Assembly: GCF_002338065.1 (NCBI RefSeq)
Contig: NZ_DDHJ01000017.1
Coordinates: 1-64,000 of the forward strand
Direction of reading: 5' to 3'
DNA from: Pseudomonas sp. UBA1879
GTDB lineage: Bacteria; Pseudomonadota; Gammaproteobacteria; Pseudomonadales; Pseudomonadaceae
DNA length: 64,000 nt
The notes below the pieces were generated by a model, which ran no database searches, had not been told where the DNA came from, and saw only the letters and a list, made by a program, of their open reading frames with translations. Position numbers and translations under genes: made by a program. Below are positions 27,155 through 34,720 of this stretch, in pieces. Positions within the stretch are counted from its first letter, which is position 1, and every line of letters begins with the position of its first letter.

Positions 27155-29499
27155 GTCGGCTTAACAGTGCCGGGGTGGACGCCGTCATCGAGTCATTTGT
27201 GGCACGCGCCACTGATGATCGTGAGTCTCTGCTGAAGATCTGTCTCAGTCCGGGAGAGGTGTTGGCGGTGGCCCCTCACTACGTAGCCGAACAAACCGGT
27301 CTAAGCCCCAAGGCCATATCAAGGCGTGCCTCAAGCTTTGAACCGATCCTTGATGCGATGCGTGCTGAGGAAATCATCGTCGCCGGTCATTCATCTACCG
27401 CCTGCGATTGGCGTCGCCGTCTGCTCAACTGGTATGAAGGGATGCCCGCAGAAAAAAAACTTGCCATTCCAACTTTTGGCAACGGCATCAAGGAGCGCGG
27501 TTTTTTGAGCGAAATCTCTGATCTGGCAGGTTTCAGTGCGGCGAGGACGAAATTCGAACTGGTGCGGATCACGTACGAAGAGATCCTCAATGACCTTCGC
27601 GAGCTTGGTGTTCTCAAGGCGAACTACCAAACCGTCGAGCAGCGTATTGCCGATAAGGTGGTAGGCGAAAAGACTGAGTCATTGCGAGACACCTTCCAGG
27701 CTTTGCGGGCAGTTCACATTCATCGCCTGTCCGACCTGGCGAACCCAGAACCAGAGCGTCCTTTTCATCACCTACTGCATCTTTTCAGTGTGTCATCGAT
27801 GAAGAGTAGTAGTGAATCTGGACAGCAGAATTTCATCGAGGCTTTCAAAAATTATCGAGCCTGTCTCATGGAGGCGAGATACACTGGTTTGGAGTGCATT
27901 CAGGAACTCGTAACTCCCTATGCTCTCCCAAAGTTTAGGGCATATCTGCAAGACAAGATAATTGAACGCCAGCTATCGACTAGCCACTGCAGTACGATGA
28001 TGAGTGCGGCGAGAAAAATGATGGCTCGTGCAGCCCAAATCGAAGATTTGGGGCTGACCAGCTTTGTCCAGGCTGCGGGATTCGATACTGAGCGTGAAAC
28101 TGACCAATACAGGCCCTATCCGCAAAGCGTGCGTAATCGTATTTCGCAAGCAATTGAGCAAGAAATTGAGGAAACCAATCGCCGAGCCCAGCCTTATGTC
28201 CGAAGCTATGTAGGGGAAGACCCTGTGGGCCCTGATGGTAAGGTGCGCCGTGGATTTAACACCCTTGACAATGCACGGTGGATTTTTGAAAACAAGCTCG
28301 ACTGCAAGCCATTGGGCTTTGAGTCTGCAGATCGTGATGATCGTTATCAAAATGCGTTCATGAAGATCGTCGCTAACTCATCAACTTCCATCTTCGATGT
28401 ATACAAGGCTTGGGGGGTGCAGTATCAGGTTGATGGCCGCACCGTTGCGCCTTACATTGCTCGTCTCGCCCAAATTACCGGCATGAACGCTGATTCTTTA
28501 CTGGGGTTGGAGTTAGACGATTTTATCGAGCGCCATGATTTAACGGATCGCCCTTGTCTGCTGTATTGGAAAGAGCGCTCTGAGGGCGAGAAGATGCTCC
28601 CTCTTGACCTGTTCCATGCGGAAATTTCTTGGCTGACGACTTCTCAGGGGCGTGCGGTAAAGCAGGTCTATGATGATGTAAAACTTCTGACCCGTGATGT
28701 TCGACGAAACGCACCGGTTGAGATCAAGTACAAGCTGTTCATCTATCGGTCGAGCTCCCCCAGACAGTATGGCGTGATCAACTCCTTTGAGAGCTCTGGC
28801 GAAACCATGCTGCATAAGACGCTGCAGAAGCTCTCTCAGGATCATGGGCTGCTTGACGAGGATGGCAATCCTCTCAAACTTACACCGTCACGATTCCGGC
28901 CCAGCTTCGTAAGCGAGCTGATTGAGCGCGGCGTCTCTCCACGCGAGATTCAGGTGCTTCTCGGACACAAGAGCCTCAGCACCACCATGGGCTATCTGGA
29001 TAAGCTGGACTTCAATCCCATGGCGCGCCGGATGCTGAATAAGGTTCTCCAGGAGATGCATCAGGATACGTTGGATGAGGCTCCAAAGCTCATTCCGACC
29101 AAGACCATCGAGTCCGCACCACAGGGAACACCCCTCCAGTCTGGTTTGGCGACGTGCATGAACGTGTTTGATCCACCAGACTTCATCAAGGCGTTGGCGG
29201 GATACGATCCCAGCAAGCCCTGCTCGTTGTTCAACAAATGCCTCTCGTGCAGCAACAGCATCATCACGGTGTCGCATCTACCGGATTTGTTTGCCTTGCG
29301 GCGTGGCTACCAGCGCATGATGGAGACCAATCGGGTGCTCGATACGCCTTATGCAGCCGTCATCCTGGATAACCTTGATGTGCTCAACAACATTCTTGAT
29401 CCGGAGACCTCTGACTTTTCTGCTGATGAGTTGGCCAAGGCCGAGCGTCTTTCTGAAAACGTGCAGCCCAGCATTCTGGTCGAGGGGGTTGCGCTATGA
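27151..29499 (+). CDS. ginB: GInt tyrosine recombinase-like protein GinB
   Basis: A 782-residue protein with the integrase fold in its last 350 residues. LLGHKSLSTTMGYLD (near 602-616) gives the late His and the Tyr. Two canonical residues look replaced: the first Arg position reads TGMNADSLLGL (Asn, near 446), and the HxLRH motif reads SRFRPSF (near 580). A Cys cluster (KPCSLFNKCLSCSN) follows, as in TnpB-like recombinases of Tn554 relatives, and may bind zinc. It may play a structural part in the recombination complex. It is translationally coupled to both neighbours by ATGA overlaps. Confidence 0.88.
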   Translation: MSRLNSAGVDAVIESFVARATDDRESLLKICLSPGEVLAVAPHYVAEQTGLSPKAISRRASSFEPILDAMRAEEIIVAGHSSTACDWRRRLLNWYEGMPAEKKLAIPTFGNGIKERGFLSEISDLAGFSAARTKFELVRITYEEILNDLRELGVLKANYQTVEQRIADKVVGEKTESLRDTFQALRAVHIHRLSDLANPEPERPFHHLLHLFSVSSMKSSSESGQQNFIEAFKNYRACLMEARYTGLECIQELVTPYALPKFRAYLQDKIIERQLSTSHCSTMMSAARKMMARAAQIEDLGLTSFVQAAGFDTERETDQYRPYPQSVRNRISQAIEQEIEETNRRAQPYVRSYVGEDPVGPDGKVRRGFNTLDNARWIFENKLDCKPLGFESADRDDRYQNAFMKIVANSSTSIFDVYKAWGVQYQVDGRTVAPYIARLAQITGMNADSLLGLELDDFIERHDLTDRPCLLYWKERSEGEKMLPLDLFHAEISWLTTSQGRAVKQVYDDVKLLTRDVRRNAPVEIKYKLFIYRSSSPRQYGVINSFESSGETMLHKTLQKLSQDHGLLDEDGNPLKLTPSRFRPSFVSELIERGVSPREIQVLLGHKSLSTTMGYLDKLDFNPMARRMLNKVLQEMHQDTLDEAPKLIPTKTIESAPQGTPLQSGLATCMNVFDPPDFIKALAGYDPSKPCSLFNKCLSCSNSIITVSHLPDLFALRRGYQRMMETNRVLDTPYAAVILDNLDVLNNILDPETSDFSADELAKAERLSENVQPSILVEGVAL

Positions 29500-31589
29500 G
29501 CCAAGTTCAAGCCCAAGCACTGCTGCCTGAGCTGGCAGCTTATAAGAAGTGGCGGACAGCCGCTCACACCCTCATGCTGGAGCTGCACAACCACGTCGCT
29601 GATGCGGCCCCTGTGTCGCTGGAGGCGCTCGCCTGGTACCAAGCGCTCATGGCATTACCCATCAGCAAGACATCCGTGCTGGGTGATCCTGTTTGGGACT
29701 ACAACCTGGATCACCCGAACGCGGCCATGAACGTCAAAGGGGGCAAGCTGCGGATCAACTTTGAATCGTATCCGTCGGTCAATCAGTCCGCGATTCTGGA
29801 AGTGAAGGTCGCTCTCTATTATTGGCTGAAGATGCCATCGGCACTGCGTACGTTTGCCTCCCCAAGGAGCATCAAGGCTAACACGGCCCTATCATGCATT
29901 AAGGCCGGCCTGAGCTTTCTGGAGACGATGTCGGGGCAGGCGCGGCAGCTCCTGACGGATGAGTTTTTTGAGGTTGGATACCATGGCCTGACGTACTTCG
30001 ACGCCGGCATGTACCGCGAGGCTGCCCGCATCCATCCGCTTGCTTTCGGCCCTGATCTCAAGAAGTTTTTCACGCTGATGAGGTCGCCATTTCTACAGGA
30101 ACAGGTCTTCGACAAGCCACTACCGTACGTTGAGCTTGAGGCGCTGACCTGGGCCAGAGTTGCCAAGCACGTCGATGAGTCCGAGAGGACGTTCAGGATC
30201 CTTCCAAACGATATCTTCGAGAAAGCCTCTCGGGAGGCTTCTTTCGCAGTCGTTGACTTCCTAAGCACACTCGGAGAGCCCGTGGACGACCTGGTGGCCT
30301 TGACCCGTCAGAATGCTAGCGGTTACTCGCCGGCCCGTGCTCAAGAGTTGTCGGGTTTCGATTTTGAGTTGTACGTCGCGCTGAGGCTGCGGAAAAAAGG
30401 CTATGACTCTGATGCGATGACGGCTGCACTGTCCGCTGGCTTTGGTTACGTTCCAGCCATTTTCAAATCCAGCTCTGGCGGACATGAGTTCAAGGCGACC
30501 GAAACGTTGCTCAAACTCTCAGATTCGAATCTGGACAATGATTTCCGTCTGTACATCAATTTTGTCTCTTACAGCGCCTGCTACCTCGTCGCGCAGTACA
30601 CCGGCATGCGACCTTCGGAGCTCGCTGAGATCCTGGTTGAGTCGTGCCTGGAGCAAGAAAACGATTACTGGCTGCTGATTAGCAATGTAATCAAACACCG
30701 CCAGGGCTTGGCGAAGCTGTTCGACGACAAGTGGATCGCCATTCCCATAGTGCGTGATGCTATTCGTGCAGCTTGTCTCATCGCCAAGGTAAAGCAGAAT
30801 CCCTACCTGTTCTCCAACGTCGATACCGTCGCTCAGGGAGCCAAACCGAAGTCGATGACCTCGAATGGAATCGCCCATCAGTTCAGCGCTTTCTTCGAGG
30901 AGATCCTGACGGACGAGGAGTTCGAGACTCTTGAGTTTTCACCCTACACATTGCGCCATACCTTGGCCTATCAAATGGCAAGGGCTGAGCTTGGCCTTCC
31001 CTTCATCTCACACCAGTTGAAGCACTTTGGTGATCTTGTCGGCGGGGCTGGTCAGAACAAAGCGTTCAGCGCGGTGACTCTTGGGTATGGAGCGATCGCT
31101 GAGATCCTGTCCAAGGGCGGACGCTCTTCGGGCAGAACGCCGACTCAAATAGCAGAGGAGGAGTACATCCTCAGCTACTGCGATCCGGATGGAAACTACG
31201 CCGGGCCCAACGCTGAGAAGCACAAGGCGAAGATGCAAAAGGTGTTCAACGGGTACATGGCGGCTGGCTATACCAAGGAGCAGATCATCACCCAGATGGC
31301 CAAGAGGCGCATGGCGATCATCAACGTCGGAAAAGCCTTTTGCTATGGCGGTCAGCGAGAAGATTTTGATGAGTCTCTACCGTGCATTGGGGGGCTGCGT
31401 TGCAATCCTAATCGCTGCCCGAATGCCGTGGTTACCAAGGTACACGCTCCTAAGTGGCGGGAAATCTACGTGCAGAACAGCTTGGCACTGAACTCTCCAA
31501 ACTCCGCAGGCGTAGAGGAAGAATTGAAGGCAGCCATGGAGGAAGCCCGAGGCGTGCTTGAACACTTGGGCGAGGAAATCGAGGTATGA
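29496..31589 (+). CDS. ginC: GInt tyrosine recombinase GinC
   Basis: A 697-residue protein. The integrase motifs are YTGMRPSELAEIL (Arg, near residue 371), SPYTLRHTLAYQM (Tyr replaces the first His; Arg and His kept, near 486), a possible late His in ISHQLKHFGDL, and Tyr in VTLGYGAI. The C-terminus has a Cys-rich block (LPCIGGLRCNPNRCPN) like a small zinc ribbon. The N-terminal 350 residues show no family I recognise and may bind the island ends. It overlaps ginB and ginD by four bases each. Confidence 0.88.
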   Translation: MSQVQAQALLPELAAYKKWRTAAHTLMLELHNHVADAAPVSLEALAWYQALMALPISKTSVLGDPVWDYNLDHPNAAMNVKGGKLRINFESYPSVNQSAILEVKVALYYWLKMPSALRTFASPRSIKANTALSCIKAGLSFLETMSGQARQLLTDEFFEVGYHGLTYFDAGMYREAARIHPLAFGPDLKKFFTLMRSPFLQEQVFDKPLPYVELEALTWARVAKHVDESERTFRILPNDIFEKASREASFAVVDFLSTLGEPVDDLVALTRQNASGYSPARAQELSGFDFELYVALRLRKKGYDSDAMTAALSAGFGYVPAIFKSSSGGHEFKATETLLKLSDSNLDNDFRLYINFVSYSACYLVAQYTGMRPSELAEILVESCLEQENDYWLLISNVIKHRQGLAKLFDDKWIAIPIVRDAIRAACLIAKVKQNPYLFSNVDTVAQGAKPKSMTSNGIAHQFSAFFEEILTDEEFETLEFSPYTLRHTLAYQMARAELGLPFISHQLKHFGDLVGGAGQNKAFSAVTLGYGAIAEILSKGGRSSGRTPTQIAEEEYILSYCDPDGNYAGPNAEKHKAKMQKVFNGYMAAGYTKEQIITQMAKRRMAIINVGKAFCYGGQREDFDESLPCIGGLRCNPNRCPNAVVTKVHAPKWREIYVQNSLALNSPNSAGVEEELKAAMEEARGVLEHLGEEIEV

Positions 31590-32092
31590 ATGGCCAAGCG
31601 TTTGATGTCAAAAACAAGCTCGACTACGACAAGAACACCGAGCTGCTGGCTCAAGGGATCATGCAAATCGCTGCTGATCCGAAGCTGCGGCCAACGATTG
31701 CTGAGCTCAGCCGGATCACAGGCATTCACCGCAATACTATCCGTCAGCGCGATTTCCCATCGGAGCGGCTTGAGGCGATCAAAGAGAATCGCCGCATTGC
31801 GGTGATTGCCCAACGGGTCAAGGCGGAGAAGAAACAAGATCCCAAGACGGTTCTGATGCAGCGCCTTGAAAAGAGTCGGTTGGAAGTGCTTTATTGGTTC
31901 AATAGGCATCAGGAATCTGAGAGCACCTGTGCCACGCTCGACAAACGGTTAAACACCCTCCGTGAGTCCAGGGACTACTACGTCCAGGTCGCGGCTCAGC
32001 GGCGCCAGAAGATCAATGAGCAAGAGACTGAAATTTTGAAACTGCGTGACGCGCTGGACGTGATCAGCGCGAACCTTGAGGATCCGAAATGA
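31586..32092 (+). CDS. ginD: GInt accessory protein GinD
   Basis: A 168-residue protein: an N-terminal HTH-like segment (TIAELSRITGIHRNTIRQRD, about residues 36-55), then a long heptad-rich coiled coil (about 95-165, with ESTCATLDKRL and NEQETEILKLRDAL). The size and layout resemble TnpC of Tn554, which sets recombination orientation and efficiency. It is the fourth gene of the gin operon. Its stop overlaps the start of the island thyA by ATGA, which ties the metabolic gene to the mobility operon. Confidence 0.85.
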   Translation: MNGQAFDVKNKLDYDKNTELLAQGIMQIAADPKLRPTIAELSRITGIHRNTIRQRDFPSERLEAIKENRRIAVIAQRVKAEKKQDPKTVLMQRLEKSRLEVLYWFNRHQESESTCATLDKRLNTLRESRDYYVQVAAQRRQKINEQETEILKLRDALDVISANLEDPK

Positions 32093-32922
32093 AGATGTAC
32101 CACGATTTGCTGGCCGACGTGCTGGAGAACGGCGTCGAGAAAGGCGATCGCACAGGCACCGGCACGCTCAGTGTTTTTGGCCGCCAGTTCCGCCACAACC
32201 TAGAGGATGGCTTCCCGCTCCTGACCACCAAGAAGCTGCATTTCAAGAGCATCATCAATGAGATGATCTGGTTCCTGAACGGTGATACCAATACCAAATG
32301 GCTGAAAGAGCATGGGGTCAGTATCTGGGATGAGTGGGCGACTGAGGACGGTGATCTCGGCCCGATCTATGGCAAGCAGTGGACGGCCTGGCCTACCCAG
32401 GATGGTAAGACGATCAACCAGATCGACTATGTTGTTCACACGCTCAAGACCAACCCGAACAGCCGTCGCATCCTCTTCCACGGATGGAATGTTGAGTACC
32501 TTCCCGATGAGTCGGTAAGTCCACAAGAAAATGCGCGAAGCGGGAAGATGGCATTACCGCCTTGCCATTTACTTTATCAGTTCTATGTGGCTAATAAAAA
32601 GCTGTCAGCGCACTTATATATAAGGTCGTCAGACCTGCTACTTGGAAATCCATACAATCTAGCAGGGGTGAGTTTTCTGACTCATATGCTGGCCCAGCAG
32701 TGTGATCTGGGTGTCGGTGAGGTTGTAGTAACGATGGGTGATGCACATATTTACTTAAATCATATTGAGCAAGTAAAGCTTCAGCTGACTCGCGAGCCTC
32801 GTCCATTGCCTAAGTTAAAATTCAAGCGTAAACCAGATAGCATCTACGACTACAAGTTTGAGGATTTCGAGATTGTCGGGTATGACCCACACCCTCACAT
32901 TCCTGCACCCGTATCTATCTAA
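32089..32922 (+). CDS. thyA: Island-borne complete thymidylate synthase
   Basis: A 277-residue ThyA converting dUMP to dTMP with methylenetetrahydrofolate. It is intact: GDRTGTGT at the N-terminus, catalytic Cys in ALPPCHLLYQF (near residue 154), RSSD, GNPYN and the closing SIYDYKFEDFEIVGYDP. It must supply thymidylate because the host gene is cut. It is the fifth overlapping gene of the gin operon. The first 460 bases are host-like in codon use (37 G/C of 60 at 32161). From about 32545 the gene becomes AT-rich (24 G/C of 60 at 32581), with rare codons (TTA, ATA, AGG, CTA) exactly where the attachment site would be. Confidence 0.97.
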   Translation: MKMYHDLLADVLENGVEKGDRTGTGTLSVFGRQFRHNLEDGFPLLTTKKLHFKSIINEMIWFLNGDTNTKWLKEHGVSIWDEWATEDGDLGPIYGKQWTAWPTQDGKTINQIDYVVHTLKTNPNSRRILFHGWNVEYLPDESVSPQENARSGKMALPPCHLLYQFYVANKKLSAHLYIRSSDLLLGNPYNLAGVSFLTHMLAQQCDLGVGEVVVTMGDAHIYLNHIEQVKLQLTREPRPLPKLKFKRKPDSIYDYKFEDFEIVGYDPHPHIPAPVSI

Positions 32923-33096
32923 GTGAAGCAATGCCTGGCCAGCCAAAATTCGGTTGGCCAGGTGGCGGATCAGCTCGACCCGCAGGCTACAGGGTGGGAT
33001 GCAGCTATTGTCGCTGCCATCACTGAAGAGCTGGGTCAGGCTAAGTACCTGATTGATGAAAAAGTGGCTCGACGAAATAAGGCCGACGATCCATAG
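32923..33096 (+). pseudogene. Short remnant related to the gene at 41947
   Basis: A frame opening with GTG right after the thyA stop encodes DPQATGWDAAIVAAITEELG followed by KYLIDEKVARR, then stops at 33096. This matches the start of the 168-residue protein at 41947 (SPQASAWEASIVAAITEELD, KYLIEDKSG). Only the first 30 residues are shared, so this is most likely a truncated copy rather than a working 57-residue protein. Confidence 0.55.
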
Positions 33097-33192
33097 AACC
33101 TCTCATCTGGGTTTCATTATGAGGCTTCAAGGTGTCTAGGAAACTAGGGGCGGTTCGAAGCCTCCAAGGCACTTTACTTTTTCAGTCTCTCG

Positions 33193-33226
33193 GGCCGGTC
33201 TGCTATTTCAGAGGCCGGCTTTTTTG
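33193..33226 (+). terminator. Likely terminator of the gin-thyA operon
   Basis: GCCGGTCTG and CAGAGGCCGGC form a stem with a small bulge and an ATTT-containing loop, followed by TTTTTT. It lies about 270 bases after the thyA stop. The rest of 33097-33326 shows no gene. Confidence 0.6.
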
Positions 33227-33326
33227 CGGGATCTGCCCTCGATGCGAGGGCAAGCGAATTACAAGAAGCGCTAATGATCAGGTGACAGAGCGCTAATGGC
33301 CAAAAGGTATGAAGCAAGTTGCTACT

Positions 33327-34103
33327 TTAGGAGTTTCCCACTAGCAAGGAATTTTTGGAGTATCCATAATATTTCAAGAAGTCTTCGTCAAGCTCATTGA
33401 TTAGTTCGTCATGATAGCGTGCGATCCATTCGTACTTCTGCAGAACTCTTTTTTGTCCCGCATGCTTGGTTAAATTTCGCTTGATAAGTGAGCGGTGTCT
33501 TTCCAGGAATAAAATATACCCGGCCTCTGGATCGTCTAGCTCGCTTCGGATTGCTCGAATGTAATCGATAAAATAAAGCCCATCATCATCCTTCTTGATT
33601 AGCTTGTTTATGTACTTTAATTCTTCTTTTAAAGTGTGGTTCTTAGATTGCATTAATTTATCAGATTTTAATGCTGTCATCCATTTAGGGCTGATGACAA
33701 TTCTAGGGTATATGGCCTTTTCTGACTCCAGCTCGTAGGCGTCAACCATTGCTGGCCCAAAAACACGTTGTTCTTCATGAAAGATATTGCCAAAAGCAAC
33801 ACCGCCCCGCACAACTACGTCACTATCGATCAGCTCGCTTTGCGCGTGCACCAATGCAAGTAGTTCATGGAACAGCAAACCTATCTGATAAGACAAGTTT
33901 GCTTCTGAATCAGCGAAGTTGGTGCGTACCACGCAGTCAGAGAATGTTGTGATGACAGGGTGGTAAGGATCCTCGTCAGCATCAGGCGCAGCGTATTCAC
34001 TCATTTTCTTTAGGATTGATTCTATGGAATCGGCGCTTTCATTTTCGACCAAGCTGCGAAACCCTAAAACATCTAGGAATGTTACTATAGCGTTTCGATA
34101 CAT
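33327..34103 (-). CDS. Class III nucleotide cyclase-like protein (solo)
   Basis: A 258-residue protein whose first half has the cyclase fold pattern: VTFLDVLGFRSLV (metal Asp, residue 11), ITTFSDCVVRTNF (second Asp, residue 56), then VRGGVAFGNIF and FGPAMVDAYELE, followed by PRIVISPKW. Class III adenylyl/guanylyl cyclases and the Pycsar pyrimidine cyclases share this order. Genes of this kind recur in bacterial defence islands. No partner effector is adjacent in the same operon, and the C-terminal 90 residues (helical, charged) are unassigned. The coding sequence is AT-rich. A cyclic-nucleotide role is inferred only. Confidence 0.6.
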   Translation of the reverse strand: MYRNAIVTFLDVLGFRSLVENESADSIESILKKMSEYAAPDADEDPYHPVITTFSDCVVRTNFADSEANLSYQIGLLFHELLALVHAQSELIDSDVVVRGGVAFGNIFHEEQRVFGPAMVDAYELESEKAIYPRIVISPKWMTALKSDKLMQSKNHTLKEELKYINKLIKKDDDGLYFIDYIRAIRSELDDPEAGYILFLERHRSLIKRNLTKHAGQKRVLQKYEWIARYHDELINELDEDFLKYYGYSKNSLLVGNS

Positions 34104-34303
34104 TGTTTTTCTCTGATGAGTTACATCGTGATAAGACAGGGTTAAAGCTTTGTTGGCGGGAGGTCAGTCCTTCCAACAACAAAGGCCAGCCGCAGAGCTA
34201 GCATAGTCGATAGGCAGGATGTCAGCTCAACGCAAGCGCGCATCCTGGAGCAATTGTTCAGGGCTGTTGATGGGCATTGTCTAGCTATTCACTACCGCAC
34301 ATG

Positions 34304-34465
34304 CTAAGGCCCGGTGGCAAGGTGTGCCTTCAATGCTTCTGCGAGCTCCTCCAGCGCGCTATCGAGACGGCGATCTTCTCGGACATCGCTCGTCTTTGCC
34401 TTGTAGGTCTCGCAATGCCTGAGCAAGGCTTCCGCGTCATTTGTGTTCAAGTCGAATGTGATCAT
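34304..34465 (-). CDS. Small protein, paralogue of 49999-50208
   Basis: A 53-residue protein MITFDLNTNDAEALLRHC ... REDRRLDSALEELAEALKAH. I chose the ATG at 34465 because its paralogue at 49999 starts the same way (MLIELDLNHKDAEALLRHC). The shared pattern is DLN.xDAEALLRHC, then RED and LExLAxA, so it is probably a two-helix protein. Two copies in one island show that it is a real gene family. The function is unknown; an antitoxin or small regulator is possible. Confidence 0.6.
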   Translation of the reverse strand: MITFDLNTNDAEALLRHCETYKAKTSDVREDRRLDSALEELAEALKAHLATGP

Positions 34466-34492
34466 GGCGGGTGCATTAATGTATGAGTTAGC

Positions 34493-34615
34493 GGGATGCC
34501 GCGTTCGATGCGCTACCAATGCGATAGCGTGCCTGTCAGGCCGCTGCAGCCATATTGCCGGGAATGGAGGAACTCATGCTTCATGATGACCACTGTGAGC
34601 TCGCCCAAGTGGGTA
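34493..34615 (+). repeat. Direct repeat, left of the KAP NTPase gene
   Basis: About 120 bases that recur at 36916-37040. The strongest part is AACTCATGCTTCATGA followed by GACCACTGTGAG and GCCCAAGTGGGTAC, with an upstream GCAGCCATATTG/GTAGCCATACTG block. The two copies bracket the KAP gene in the same orientation. This copy encodes only MLHDDHCELAQVGT before diverging and stopping. Confidence 0.75.
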
Positions 34616-34720
34616 CATATATAGGCACAGTCGTGCATTAAAAACTTGGCATTGCCTCAGGAATCGGACAACGTGATCTGATATCGCTTTCATATCAATT
34701 ACAGGAGGTAGAGGATCGTT

